In this document: positions 1 through 7,149 of the stretch, piece after piece
Layout: each line of letters opens with the position of its first letter
Position numbering within the stretch: position 1 is the first letter of the stretch
Assembly: GCA_021775965.1 (NCBI GenBank)
Contig: JAJFGV010000048.1
Span: forward strand, 1-51,596
Length of the DNA stretch: 51,596 nucleotides
Source of the DNA: Alphaproteobacteria bacterium
GTDB taxonomy: Bacteria > Pseudomonadota > Alphaproteobacteria > Micavibrionales > Micavibrionaceae
Reading direction: 5' to 3'
The notes under the pieces: model-generated
Told to the model about the DNA's origin: nothing
The model's input: only the letters and a program-made list of their open reading frames with translations
The model's database searches: none
Program-made: the position numbers and the translations under genes

Positions 1-22
1 TCGACTGACTCAACACACGCAG

Positions 23-96
23 TAACGGGAGCAGGAATCGAACCTGCGACCTGTAGGATATGAGCCTACCGAGCTACCTGACTGCTCCATCCCGCT
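23..96 (-). tRNA. tRNA-Met (CAT)
   Basis: A complete cloverleaf folds on the minus strand. The 7-bp acceptor is AGCGGGA with TCCCGTT, the anticodon stem GTAGG/CCTAC holds the loop CTCATAT (anticodon CAT), and the T arm is GCAGG-TTCGAAT-CCTGC. The discriminator is A and CCA is not encoded. The D arm (GGAGCAGTCAGGTAGCTC) resembles bacterial initiator tRNA, but the initiator-type three G-C pairs in the anticodon stem and the unpaired first base pair are absent, so initiator or elongator identity is open. Confidence 0.9.
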
Positions 97-204
97 ATGT
101 TGCCAGCTGCTGATGCCAGTCGATCGTTGTCGACCAGACAGCACGTCTAAGGCTTTCGCCCCGGGTACCATGCGCTTGCTGGCAATGAGCACCGTCGTGC
201 CCAG
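97..204 (-). other. Structured spacer RNA between tRNAs
   Basis: No gene is seen. Two 8-nt complementary segments (TTGCCAGC at 100-107 and GCTGGCAA at 178-185) enclose 86 nt, the size of a long tRNA. Inside, read on the minus strand, are a GGC-GAAA-GCC tetraloop hairpin and a GTCGA/TCGAC hairpin. No T arm can be drawn, so it is not called a tRNA. A second TTGCCAGC copy with a near-complement recurs at 280-287 and 316-323 in the next spacer. Confidence 0.4.
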
Positions 205-276
205 TGGAGCCGGCGAGAGTTGAACTCGCTACGGTCTCTTTGCAAGAGAGACCTGCATCCCGATGCATCCAACCCC
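205..276 (-). tRNA. tRNA-Ala (TGC)
   Basis: A minus-strand cloverleaf with acceptor GGGGTTG/CGGCTCC. The third pair is G-U, the classic alanine identity element. The D arm is TGCA/TGCA. The anticodon stem surrounds the loop CTTGCAA (anticodon TGC), and the T arm is GCGAG-TTCAACT-CTCGC. Discriminator A, no encoded CCA. Confidence 0.9.
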
Positions 277-373
277 AAATTGCCAGCCAGGTCGGTGGTC
301 AGTCGACACATGGTTGTTGGCAACCCACGGTCACAAGGACGGGAACCAACCCGCACCAGCGTGACCGTGTCTG
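277..373 (-). other. Spacer with inverted repeats, no gene
   Basis: No coding sequence or complete cloverleaf is seen. The segment holds a TTGCCAGC/GTTGGCAA inverted repeat (280-287 and 316-323) like that in the previous spacer. It also holds an ACGGTCAC/GTGACCGT stem enclosing a T-arm-like hairpin around 330-367. These could be remnants of tRNA genes or processing structures. Confidence 0.3.
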
Positions 374-444
374 TAGCCATGGCAGGAATCGCACCTGCGC
401 CAGTGCCGCTCACGACACTGAAAGCCAACTAGGCTCACACAGCT
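374..444 (-). tRNA. tRNA-like gene, isotype unresolved
   Basis: On the minus strand a 7-bp acceptor (AGCTGTG/CATGGCT, two wobble pairs), a short D arm (AGCC/GGCT) and a T arm (GCAGG-TGCGATT-CCTGC) can be folded, with discriminator A. The T loop carries TGCRA, as in the neighbouring tRNA-Ile. The anticodon arm is abnormal: the best stem is CAGTGTC/GGCACTG with a six-base loop GTGAGC, so the anticodon cannot be assigned safely (GAG is the closest reading). Confidence 0.55.
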
Positions 445-555
445 GGTCGACTTCAGAGAATCCCTTACCTGCTAGGCGCGCTACCTTGCAGGGTTTGAAC
501 GGCGTCTGTCAGGCATATCGGCCTTCCATTGCTCCGCCCCAGTCTCTTTGGTCGG
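445..555. other. Unassigned spacer in tRNA cluster
   Basis: About 110 bases between tRNA-like genes. A TTCAAAC T-loop-like string occurs on the minus strand, but its flanks do not pair, and no other arm supports a tRNA. No open reading frame here is convincing. Confidence 0.3.
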
Positions 556-631
556 CCTGAACGGCTGGATACGAACCAGCGAACTCGTGCTCCCAAAGCA
601 CGCGCCGTAGACCTGGCTTGGCTACGTTCAG
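556..631 (-). tRNA. tRNA-Pro (TGG)
   Basis: A minus-strand cloverleaf with acceptor CTGAACG/CGTTCAG, anticodon stem CGTGC/GCACG around TTTGGGA (anticodon TGG), and T arm GCTGG-TTCGTAT-CCAGC. The discriminator is G; the next two bases are CC and the third A of CCA is missing. Confidence 0.88.
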
Positions 632-690
632 ATGCTACCCCTGACAGACGACCGGAGTTGACTCCGACCTACCACTAGGGCCTGTGAGGG

Positions 691-765
691 TGGTTGGCAC
701 GTCTGGAGTTGCACCAGACTACGCAGGCATATAAGACCTGCTGGGTCACTGGACCCATCGTGCCC
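691..765 (-). tRNA. tRNA-Ile (TAT), CCA encoded
   Basis: On the minus strand GGGCACG pairs with CGTGCC (first pair mismatched). The D arm is GGGT/ACCC, the anticodon stem CAGGT/GCCTG holds CTTATAT (anticodon TAT, reading AUA), and the T arm is TCTGG-TGCAACT-CCAGA. A 3' CCA is encoded at 691-693. AUA is a rare codon in GC-rich genomes, a common reason for phages to carry this tRNA. Confidence 0.75.
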
Positions 766-792
766 GTTGTGATCTAGCCTCGCTAGATAGAC

Positions 793-815
793 CTCTCACC
801 AAAATCCGGTGAGAG
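793..815. terminator. Perfect 8-bp hairpin
   Basis: CTCTCACC and GGTGAGAG form a perfect stem with a 7-nt loop just upstream (in leftward transcription) of the tRNA cluster. No T run follows. It could be a terminator or a processing hairpin separating the long leftward operon from the tRNAs. Confidence 0.4.
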
Positions 816-880
816 CTGCAACGTGGTCACAGGACGACTGTTGCTAGGCAAGTTCTATCGCCAGGGGAGCAGTAACGTTC

Positions 881-907
881 AATCGTGTCGGACAAGCCGA
901 CACGATT
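881..907. terminator. Strong 11-bp hairpin after the leftward operon
   Basis: AATCGTGTCGG and CCGACACGATT form a perfect 11-bp stem with a 5-nt loop. It lies 20 bases after the stop codon of the last gene of the leftward operon, the expected place for a terminator. A U tract is lacking, so termination may depend on other factors. Confidence 0.6.
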
Positions 908-926
908 ACCAAAGGGACGATAGGAC

Positions 927-1109
927 TCAAGCAGCCTCGTCGAATCCGTCGAAGTCGTGCCACTCATGCGTCGGCGTCTCACACACGGCAACCATCAGGT
1001 TGTCACGGATGCCTTCGTCTTCGGGGAGGCGAACGATCTGGTATCCGTCGCTGGTCTGAACCAGGGTGCGGGTCGTAGCCGCCTGCCTCATGTGAGGGTA
1101 CGTGGTCAT
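927..1109 (-). CDS. Small hypothetical protein (60 aa)
   Basis: A 60-residue acidic protein with an ATG start, the last gene of the leftward operon. It has no recognised domain or membrane segment. Codon choice matches the operon. An 84-base gap containing a hairpin separates it from the gene upstream. Confidence 0.55.
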   Translation of the reverse strand: MTTYPHMRQAATTRTLVQTSDGYQIVRLPEDEGIRDNLMVAVCETPTHEWHDFDGFDEAA

Positions 1110-1155
1110 GGGGTAGGAAGGTTGCGCCGGGCCCGGGACGGTGCTGACGGCGTCT

Positions 1156-1185
1156 ACTTACCCTGTAAGGTGTTTCTGAGCGCTT
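1156..1185. terminator. Hairpin element shared with the right end
   Basis: CTTAC-CCT-GTAAG followed by GTGTTTCTGAGCG lies between two leftward genes. A close relative (CCTACCCTGTAGGG followed by GCTTCTGAGCG) occurs at 50464-50492. A conserved hairpin and tail at two distant sites points to a terminator or RNA processing signal used repeatedly by this phage. Confidence 0.45.
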
Positions 1186-1193
1186 CTAAGCAA

Positions 1194-1658
1194 TCAGCCC
1201 AGGTTGGCTAGGATGAAGTCTACTTTTGATTTCAAAGACTTAACCTGCCCTTTGAGCCACGACACGCGGCCGTCTAGCAAGTCGAGACACTCTGAGTTTT
1301 CAACGACCCTGTCATTGGTGCGGTCGACCCACTCTGGGACCAGGGCATGAATCAACGCCTCGGTGTTTGCCAAGCTGGCCCTCTCAAGAGCTTTGAACGT
1401 GGTCCAACACCGTCCTCCGCCTTTGCGCGTGTGTGCGACCTTGGGACCCTTTCCGCCGAACACGAGGCGTATCCCCGACGATCTCTCAACTGATCGCAAC
1501 CTGTCTCTCAGCCTGCGCATCCCCTGTGTGGTTGCCTCCCCCTTTTCGTTCACCCACTCGCCGCCAAGTATCTCACACGCCTGCCTCATGGTGAGTTGCT
1601 TGGCCACGATAGACGCAGGGTTCACATCGATCGGGCTTGGTAAATCGGTGGCACTCAT
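1194..1658 (-). CDS. Hypothetical protein with C-terminal coiled coil
   Basis: A 154-residue protein. Residues 20-60 are charged and helical and could form a small DNA-binding domain. The last 35 residues (LLDGRVSWLKGQVKSLKSK region) have heptad-like spacing typical of a coiled coil. Its ATG overlaps the stop of the GIY-YIG gene by ATGA, so the two are translationally coupled. It could assist that nuclease, but this rests on adjacency alone. Confidence 0.65.
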   Translation of the reverse strand: MSATDLPSPIDVNPASIVAKQLTMRQACEILGGEWVNEKGEATTQGMRRLRDRLRSVERSSGIRLVFGGKGPKVAHTRKGGGRCWTTFKALERASLANTEALIHALVPEWVDRTNDRVVENSECLDLLDGRVSWLKGQVKSLKSKVDFILANLG

Positions 1659-2227
1659 GGCATCGTCTTTCCCAAGGTGTCCACCAGGCGGTGGAGCGCT
1701 GGCGAGCAGTGGCTACCAGCTGGAAGGTTACGCAGGGCGTTGTACACCTCAATCCGTTCCACCCCTGTGATGATCGTCGACTTGCCATCATTGAAGATGC
1801 GACCCTTTGCCCACCCGTTTAGCGTCGCCCTGTCGGGGCCGAGTGGCTCCGTGCGGCCACGAAGCCCGAACCTGTTTGGTGACTTCCAGAGTCGTGCCAG
1901 AGGTGTGTCACGCGTTGCATACTCCACCAGTCGAAGCTTCGTCTCACTGCACCCATCGGCGTGGGCCATCATGTCGACAACCATGTTCACGTCGGGAGAC
2001 ATGGCGAACCACTCGCCCTTGTAACGCCATCTGTTCAGCCGTGTGTGAACACCGGCTTCAACACGACCGATGTCACTGGCAACAATGGGCTTTGATAAGT
2101 GGCACGGTGATCCTACGTCGCACGAGAGTAGCCGTGCGCTAGGGTCTCGCGAGAACCCAATCTTGACGCGTTTGACCTCCTTCGCCGCGATAGCGTAGAG
2201 GTGAACAGGCTTCCTGCAATCGCTCAC
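1655..2227 (-). CDS. GIY-YIG / T5orf172-type nuclease-like protein
   Basis: A 190-residue protein whose first 85 residues fit the T5orf172/Mug113 branch of the GIY-YIG fold. They contain a LYAI strand, VKIGFS followed by RLLSC, and a KGEWF motif that supplies the expected glutamate. Proteins of this branch are common in phages and presumably cut DNA; activity here is inferred. The C-terminal 100 residues are not recognised and may be a DNA-binding extension. The gene overlaps its neighbours on both sides by four bases. Confidence 0.7.
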   Translation of the reverse strand: MSDCRKPVHLYAIAAKEVKRVKIGFSRDPSARLLSCDVGSPCHLSKPIVASDIGRVEAGVHTRLNRWRYKGEWFAMSPDVNMVVDMMAHADGCSETKLRLVEYATRDTPLARLWKSPNRFGLRGRTEPLGPDRATLNGWAKGRIFNDGKSTIITGVERIEVYNALRNLPAGSHCSPALHRLVDTLGKTMP

Positions 2228-2505
2228 GCCACACCACCCTTCGCAGCCCGCATCGCCATCTCAGTGTTCCAGTAGTCCAAAGCCAGCCGAAGGTTTCCCA
2301 ACTCCTGGCACGCAAGGTACAGCCCTCCGGTGCCCCCGTCGCTCTCAATGAGCAATTCCTCCATCCCTCTCTCGATGCTGCTCAACCGATCAGCAATCCG
2401 TCCCGGAGTCGGAGCGCCAGCCTGGTCCAGCTCCACCAGCTCGAACCCAAACTCAGACAGCGCAGCTTCGCACCGTGCTCGATCGAAACCTTCGTCATCA
2501 CCCAT
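2224..2505 (-). CDS. Hypothetical acidic protein (93 aa)
   Basis: The start is placed at the ATG at 2505 because a GGAGG Shine-Dalgarno lies 9-10 bases upstream; a longer frame would run into the previous gene. The protein is acidic and mostly helical, with no recognised domain. Its stop overlaps the GIY-YIG start (ATGA). Confidence 0.6.
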   Translation of the reverse strand: MGDDEGFDRARCEAALSEFGFELVELDQAGAPTPGRIADRLSSIERGMEELLIESDGGTGGLYLACQELGNLRLALDYWNTEMAMRAAKGGVA

Positions 2506-2543
2506 CGTCTTCATCCTCCTTCGCTCACAACGCCACCCGGCAG

Positions 2544-3110
2544 CTAACCATCTCGCCACATCCTCGATTCGTCACGCAATTCATCTGCCATAACGTCTTC
2601 CGTCTTGCGCCCAGCCCGCAGAATCTGACGCCCCAACAAGCGCACCAGCTCATCGCCAGCGTCCACCTCTTGCGCACGGTCCCACAGCACGCTGAGAGCC
2701 GGGTGCACGCCAGCGTCAAGCAGTGCCCTTGCAGCCATCTCACAGCGTTGCTGAAGCGATGGGCTGCGTCGGAACCTAAGCTCCCCAGTCCACGTGTTGC
2801 TGTTAGCAGCGAAGGCCAAGCCATCACGAGTGAACGTTGCACCATTATGATACATAGTCAGATTACCAACGCCGCGATACTCGCCGCCGCTCACCTCAAT
2901 GGCCAGCTCAACGTTGTCCAGCCACGGCCACGGCTCTCCGCTGTCGTGAGCCTCTGTGACGAACTCTACCCTACTTCCAGCCACTGGACTCGTACCAAAC
3001 ACTTCACCAAGGCCAAACGTGGGCTCAGTCCATTCAACGTTGACGCCTCCCACGAAGTCGACGCGGGTACCGTTCAGCGAGAGCGTAACGTCGCTAACGG
3101 TGAATGCCAT
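2544..3110 (-). CDS. Hypothetical beta-rich protein, paralogue of next gene
   Basis: A 188-residue protein with a beta-strand-rich N-terminal two thirds and a helical C-terminus. The C-terminal block (residues 125-175: HPAL, VDAGDELVRLLGR, AGR) matches the end of the adjacent upstream protein. The two are therefore tandem paralogues. Function unknown; the beta domain plus helical cap could be a binding module. Confidence 0.7.
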   Translation of the reverse strand: MAFTVSDVTLSLNGTRVDFVGGVNVEWTEPTFGLGEVFGTSPVAGSRVEFVTEAHDSGEPWPWLDNVELAIEVSGGEYRGVGNLTMYHNGATFTRDGLAFAANSNTWTGELRFRRSPSLQQRCEMAARALLDAGVHPALSVLWDRAQEVDAGDELVRLLGRQILRAGRKTEDVMADELRDESRMWRDG

Positions 3111-3569
3111 CTACTTCACCCTCTCAGCCAACGCCCTGCGACCAGCCAGCATGATGTGTCGACCCAACAGCGCCACCAACTCGTCACAGGCATCGACACA
3201 ACAAGCAGCAACCAGAAGACCGTACAGCGCAGGATGTCGCACCAGCAGCGCTAACGCAGCCCGCTGACACACCTCCGCAACAGACGGCAGCGCCTCGAAT
3301 ACGAACACACTCGGATCGTCGTCATCATGCGTCAGCGTTCCAACGCGACTGAACTCGCCAACCGTGAGCGTCACCCTTGGAGGACCGATCCGTTCGAGAG
3401 CTGGGAAGTCGACGTCAGTGGACGTCTCGACGTGAATCGTGGTGCTGCCACTGAAGGGCCGCAGTCCGATCAACTCGCAGCCAACAGGCTCCACCTCATC
3501 AATGTCGACGCTTCCGACGCTGACCGTGAAACCGTCCACGCTTAGCAGAGCAGAGTTGCAGACGATCAC
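3111..3569 (-). CDS. Hypothetical protein, tandem paralogue
   Basis: A 152-residue protein with a GTG start overlapping the previous stop (GTGA). The beta-rich N-terminus ends in a VGTLTHDDDD...FEALPS segment. The C-terminus (RHPALYGLL, VDACDELVALLGRHI, AGRR) aligns with the following gene, which begins one base after this stop. Tandem duplication followed by divergence is the simplest origin. Confidence 0.7.
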   Translation of the reverse strand: MIVCNSALLSVDGFTVSVGSVDIDEVEPVGCELIGLRPFSGSTTIHVETSTDVDFPALERIGPPRVTLTVGEFSRVGTLTHDDDDPSVFVFEALPSVAEVCQRAALALLVRHPALYGLLVAACCVDACDELVALLGRHIMLAGRRALAERVK

Positions 3570-3736
3570 TTCGCAGCCTCGTCGCGTGACCGGTTGGGGA
3601 ACTCGGACTCGATCTCATCAAGAGGCCTCCGCATGCACTCGCCAACACACCCGTACATCGGGCGCAGTGGTGCACCAGTCGCCTTGACTTGGTGAACCGT
3701 TCCGCATCCCAGGCAGACGACCTCCACCATCTCCAT
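3566..3736 (-). CDS. Small zinc-finger-like protein (56 aa)
   Basis: The start is the ATG at 3736, whose TGATG overlap couples it to the upstream membrane protein gene. Cysteines are arranged CLGCG, then CVGECM, a spacing compatible with one zinc site. No further similarity is recognised. Such tiny zinc ribbons recur along this operon. Confidence 0.6.
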   Translation of the reverse strand: MEMVEVVCLGCGTVHQVKATGAPLRPMYGCVGECMRRPLDEIESEFPNRSRDEAAK

Positions 3737-3948
3737 CACTTCGCAGCCTCGCACACGCAAAGCGCCACGCCGTCTCGCACCACGAGCCGATGGCTGTCAT
3801 GCCTACACTCGCCGCTGAGCAAGTCAGGCTGGCCGTCACGGCAGTCCCTCGGCCAGAACAGCAACACGAGGCCCAGCACCAGGAGTATGGCAACACCAAT
3901 CAGCCCGACCATCGGCGGGCCCTCTTCGTCTTCGATTCGTCGACTCAC
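3736..3948 (-). CDS. Small single-pass membrane protein, Cys-rich tail
   Basis: Start taken as the GTG at 3948 (GTGA overlap); an internal ATG at 3912 with a nearby AGAGGG is the alternative. Residues after PPM form one hydrophobic segment (GLIGVAILLVLGLVLLFW). A soluble tail with four cysteines follows (positions in DCRDG, GECRH, CVCEA). Orientation and role are unknown; host membrane takeover or exclusion proteins often look like this. Confidence 0.6.
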   Translation of the reverse strand: MSRRIEDEEGPPMVGLIGVAILLVLGLVLLFWPRDCRDGQPDLLSGECRHDSHRLVVRDGVALCVCEAAK

Positions 3949-4106
3949 TCGAACCACCTCTCAGTCAGCTTGTCGCCAGCCCAGGCCCTTAGCTCAGCGC
4001 CCAGCCACTCAACCACCGAACCCAGCGCGAAGATGGCTACAAGGTGCCACTGACGCCAAGGAATGGGCGTTGCGTCAGGGTCAGGCGTTGGCTCTTCACT
4101 GGCCAT
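3945..4106 (-). CDS. Small membrane-associated protein (53 aa)
   Basis: Begins at the ATG at 4106, overlapping the upstream stop by 11 bases. A proline-rich start is followed by a hydrophobic stretch (WHLVAIFALGSVVEWLGAEL) that could cross or lie on the membrane. It is directly coupled to another small membrane protein gene, so the pair may act together. Confidence 0.5.
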   Translation of the reverse strand: MASEEPTPDPDATPIPWRQWHLVAIFALGSVVEWLGAELRAWAGDKLTERWFE

Positions 4107-4713
4107 GGTCAGCCTCGGGGTCAACGGCGTCGACAAGTCGCAACAGGTAACCGAATGCGTCGAACTGGCCACACGCTGCGATAGCCTTGCGCAACCTCAC
4201 ACGGTAATACTCTGGATTGCGAGACATGTGCATCAGGACCACGTCCATGTCATACCTCCGGCGGTCGACCTCATGTTGGCTCATCTTGCGCTCTGGTAAG
4301 GTGTTGGACGCATCTGACACCGCATCACGTTGCTGAGCGTCAATGATCCAACGGAGCTGCCCAAACTCGGTCAACGTCATCTCTCCGGCGAACATCCCTT
4401 CGACGTCGCCAACGTGAATCCCAAGCCGAGCAGCGATGGCACCATTCGTGAGGCCCACCGCTCGCATGTCTTCGCACAGCTGCTCCTGCACATCGAAGGC
4501 GTAACGCTCGCCAGCGAAGATGACCTCTTCGCGCACATTGCGTGGGCCCAGGTCGCTCGCCTTGCGCCCTGGCGGAGGCTCGTCGTTGCTGCCGTCGTCG
4601 ATGCCTTCAATGGCGAACCCCTCGCGGCTCGCCGTCACTGTTCGTGATGTAGGTGCCGAAGACGCGCTCCAGCGCAAATATTCCGAAGGCGTTGTGGAGG
4701 ATGGCGGCTTCAC
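4096..4713 (-). CDS. HTH-domain protein
   Basis: A 205-residue protein with a GTG start in a GTGA overlap. The first 60 residues are low-complexity and polar. Residues about 80-115 (MRAVGLTNGAIAARLGIHVGDVEGMFAG) fit a Cro/C1-type helix-turn-helix. The basic C-terminal half (RRRYDMDVVLMHMSRNPEYYRVRLRK) is unassigned. Probably DNA-binding; target unknown. Confidence 0.6.
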   Translation of the reverse strand: MKPPSSTTPSEYLRWSASSAPTSRTVTASREGFAIEGIDDGSNDEPPPGRKASDLGPRNVREEVIFAGERYAFDVQEQLCEDMRAVGLTNGAIAARLGIHVGDVEGMFAGEMTLTEFGQLRWIIDAQQRDAVSDASNTLPERKMSQHEVDRRRYDMDVVLMHMSRNPEYYRVRLRKAIAACGQFDAFGYLLRLVDAVDPEADHGQ

Positions 4714-4943
4714 TCTACCAGCTCCACAGTAACCGTAGCGCCTTGCCCAACCTCAGCGCCGCAGATGTCAGCGCACAGGTCGACGCGTTCCGAGACGACC
4801 AGCAGGCTATCCTCTGAGCGCGCAATAACCCACGCCTCGCCGCCGCCGTTCTTGATGCGACTCAGCAGCAGACCCACGACGTCTTGCGCGAGTCGCTGAC
4901 TGCCGACACCAACACCGCTGACTTTGATACTCGGACCCATCAC
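4710..4943 (-). CDS. Hypothetical protein (77 aa)
   Basis: A 77-residue protein with mixed alpha/beta pattern and hydrophobic strands near the C-terminus (SLLVVSERVDLC, ATVTVELVE). It starts at GTG in a GTGATG context that overlaps the upstream stop. No domain recognised. Confidence 0.6.
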   Translation of the reverse strand: MMGPSIKVSGVGVGSQRLAQDVVGLLLSRIKNGGGEAWVIARSEDSLLVVSERVDLCADICGAEVGQGATVTVELVE

Positions 4944-5185
4944 CCACCCTCATACTCTGGCGGGTTCTCCACGTCGTAGAGTCCGCTGCCAAGCTTGACC
5001 ACGAGAGCGCAGCCAATCGAGTCTGCAGCGCGTCGAAGGTCTTCGATGGTGGCGTGTCGGTAGCCAGCGCCAGGAAACGAGAACGGCTGTGGACGATACA
5101 CGATCAGCGTCTCCGTCACCGGGTCGCCAGTCGTCTCCCACGCTATCGGTTGGTCGTCTCGCTTCGCTTTGCTCTGCTTGCTCAA
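4940..5185 (-). CDS. Hypothetical protein (81 aa), TTG start
   Basis: An 81-residue protein with a basic N-terminus (SKQSKAKRDD). The start appears to be TTG in a TTGA overlap, the same coupling geometry used with ATG and GTG elsewhere in the operon. No recognised family. Confidence 0.55.
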   Translation of the reverse strand: MSKQSKAKRDDQPIAWETTGDPVTETLIVYRPQPFSFPGAGYRHATIEDLRRAADSIGCALVVKLGSGLYDVENPPEYEGG

Positions 5186-5364
5186 TGCACTCCACCTTTC
5201 GAGGCCAACAGGCCCAGCTCAAACCGCGTCACCAGCTCATTCGGGATCGTGAACCATCCGCCAGAATCGGCGTCGTCCAGGTTGCCGTGGTCACGGAACA
5301 TTGCGATCTCAGCATTGGTCACGCAAGCCACAAGGAAGCTCTCGACAAGCTCGTCCAGGGTCAC
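5182..5364 (-). CDS. Small hypothetical protein (60 aa)
   Basis: The start is set at the GTG at 5364 because it overlaps the stop of the small upstream frame as GTGA; longer versions run through that gene in another frame. It encodes a mostly helical 60-residue protein (TLDELVESFLVACVTNAEIA) with no recognised domain. Confidence 0.55.
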   Translation of the reverse strand: MTLDELVESFLVACVTNAEIAMFRDHGNLDDADSGGWFTIPNELVTRFELGLLASKGGVH

Positions 5365-5468
5365 CCGAAGCCTCCAGCAAAGGCGATGCCGCCAGCGCAT
5401 GATGCGACGTGTGTGATGACAAGGAGAGCAATGAAGCGCAGCCACGAATTGTCTTCGTCGTTGGTCAC
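5361..5468 (-). CDS. Tiny membrane peptide (35 aa)
   Basis: A GTG-initiated frame of 35 codons that starts inside the upstream stop (GTGA) and ends inside the next start (GTGA). Both junctions match the operon's coupling rule. The peptide has an acidic start (TNDEDNSW) and one hydrophobic helix (FIALLVITHVASCAGG). Its length and double overlap suggest a real micro-gene. Confidence 0.5.
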   Translation of the reverse strand: MTNDEDNSWLRFIALLVITHVASCAGGIAFAGGFG

Positions 5469-5866
5469 GCTTCGTCTCCCATCGCAATCGTAAGCCCGGC
5501 AAGCTCACCTTCGATGCGCGCTATGAGGACTGCGTAGAGTGCCGCCTCCGCCCAGTGACCATCGGCCTTGTAGTGGTCGTGCATGATGACGTGTTGCTCG
5601 CGCCGCGCCAGCAACTCATCGCGCCGATCGGCAATGCGAGCGTCTCGTCGGTCGCAGCGCGAACAGTCCATGAAGCGAACAGCTTTGACGTGGCCAGACT
5701 CAGCAGCCTTCACGCGCTCGGCAAACCTCTTCGCCGCAGCATCGAAGCGCTCGTTGTGACGCCTGAGAATGTCAGCAGCAGCATCCTCAATGACCAACTC
5801 AGAACAGCCACACGGAAACGACCAGCTGCCGCATTGCCAACAAGCTCGAATGGGCGGTGGATGCAT
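5465..5866 (-). CDS. Zinc-binding, helical hypothetical protein
   Basis: 133 residues from the ATG at 5866 (TGATG overlap with the clamp gene). The N-terminus has CWQCG...FPCGC and the middle CSRCD, suggesting metal binding. The C-terminal half is helical and ends GLTIAMGDEA. The protein encoded at 13395-13691 has the same architecture (CIDCDEWPGVCHC, then helices, ending GLALAMGDDG). The two are paralogues. Function unknown. Confidence 0.65.
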   Translation of the reverse strand: MHPPPIRACWQCGSWSFPCGCSELVIEDAAADILRRHNERFDAAAKRFAERVKAAESGHVKAVRFMDCSRCDRRDARIADRRDELLARREQHVIMHDHYKADGHWAEAALYAVLIARIEGELAGLTIAMGDEA

Positions 5867-7005
5867 CAAATCCTCATCGGCATCACGACAGCCAGGAACC
5901 CACCGTCACCACCGACCGGCCGGAGCACCACAGGGTCCAGGGGTCCGCCAATGCCAAGCGAGACCTCTTCGGTGTCCACAGCCTTGAGCACGTCGATGAG
6001 GTACTTGTGCGAGAACCCGACGCTCAGGTCTGGACCCACGTAGTCAACGCTCACCTCGTCGAAGCCATCGCCACACTCAGCGTCGCTACTGCTGAGCTTC
6101 AGCGCCCCCTCAACGGCGTCCAGCTTGATGCCATCAGTGACCTTGCTCGATGCCACCGCAACGCCGGCAATCGCCAACTGGAGCGCCGCAGTGTCCACGC
6201 TGAACGCACCGTCACGGTCCTTCGGGATGACCGCCTCGTATGGCGGGAACTGCGCATCGATGAGCTTCGCGCTGAGACACAGGTCGCGGATGGTGAAGAA
6301 CGCAACCTGTCCCGACTGCGCGATCGTCACAGCCACGTCCGGGCGGTCCTGCTTCTTGATGGCCTTGAGTGCACGTCGCAGCTCATTCACGACCTTGAGC
6401 GGTATGAGCATCGTGGCGACAGCGTCCAGGCCATCGACCGGCATCTCGTACTTCGTCAGCCTGTGCCCGTCCGTCGACACCATTCTGATCACGCCTGGCT
6501 CGACCTCGAACAGCGCGCTGTTGAGATGCGCTCGCGTCTCATCCTTCGACACCGAGAAGTACGTGTGCTCAATCAGGTCGAACAGCTGCGTGGCCGTCAG
6601 CGTGAGCACTGCGTCGTCGGCCTTCACAGCCGGCAACTTCGGGTACTCCGTCGCCGGCAAGCCAAACAATGTGAAGCGGCGCTTGGAGCCCACCGCGTGA
6701 ACGGTCACCTTGCAGCCGGTGCCGACACTCACTTGAACTGGACCGTCAGGCATCGCCTTGAGTCGCGCCAGCAGCTCGCTCGCGGGAACCGAGACGCTGC
6801 CAGGCTCCTTAACGTCAGCTTCGCACGATTGCATCACGCTGATGAACAGGTCTGTTGCCGAGACGTTGACGCTGCCATCGCCAGCCGTCAACAGAACGTG
6901 GGCCAACACCGGCATCGTGGACTTCTTGTCAGCCACCGCAGCGGCTCGCGTCACCATTCGCACCAGCGGCTTCTTGGAGGCCACAAACTTCGTCGTCGTC
7001 GTCAT
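5866..7005 (-). CDS. dnaN: DNA polymerase III beta subunit (sliding clamp)
   Basis: A 379-residue protein, close to the normal clamp length of about 365-380. Hallmarks include the KKSTMPVLAHVLL segment near residue 28, the VSTDGHRLTKYE motif near 200 and the C-terminal AVVMPMRI, which contributes to partner binding in bacterial clamps. It forms a ring on DNA that tethers the polymerase. A phage-encoded bacterial-type clamp implies either a phage C-family polymerase elsewhere in the genome or recruitment of the host enzyme. The start is coupled by ATGA to a small upstream frame. Confidence 0.95.
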   Translation of the reverse strand: MTTTTKFVASKKPLVRMVTRAAAVADKKSTMPVLAHVLLTAGDGSVNVSATDLFISVMQSCEADVKEPGSVSVPASELLARLKAMPDGPVQVSVGTGCKVTVHAVGSKRRFTLFGLPATEYPKLPAVKADDAVLTLTATQLFDLIEHTYFSVSKDETRAHLNSALFEVEPGVIRMVSTDGHRLTKYEMPVDGLDAVATMLIPLKVVNELRRALKAIKKQDRPDVAVTIAQSGQVAFFTIRDLCLSAKLIDAQFPPYEAVIPKDRDGAFSVDTAALQLAIAGVAVASSKVTDGIKLDAVEGALKLSSSDAECGDGFDEVSVDYVGPDLSVGFSHKYLIDVLKAVDTEEVSLGIGGPLDPVVLRPVGGDGGFLAVVMPMRI

Positions 7006-7118
7006 TGCTGTCGTCCTCGTAGTCTTTGCTGTTCACGGGCATCTCTGCCCGTTCCGTGTAAGCGCCTGGCCTCGTCGAGTGTGAGCGAGTCCTTGTTGCG
7101 CCGCGTCAACCTAACCAT
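7002..7118 (-). CDS. Small basic protein (38 aa)
   Basis: An ATG-initiated frame between the methyltransferase and the clamp gene, ending in an ATGA overlap with the clamp start. The peptide is arginine-rich (VRLTRRNKD, RRLHGTGRDAREQQRLRGRQQ) and could bind nucleic acid. The overlap supports translation and coupling to dnaN. Confidence 0.45.
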   Translation of the reverse strand: MVRLTRRNKDSLTLDEARRLHGTGRDAREQQRLRGRQQ

Positions 7119-7149
7119 TGGCGTCAGCGTTGCCAACCCACGAACTGCA

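Noticed and set aside
445-555. tRNA on the minus strand suggested by TTCAAAC
   Set aside because: The flanking bases do not form a T stem and no acceptor pairing was found in normal or permuted order.
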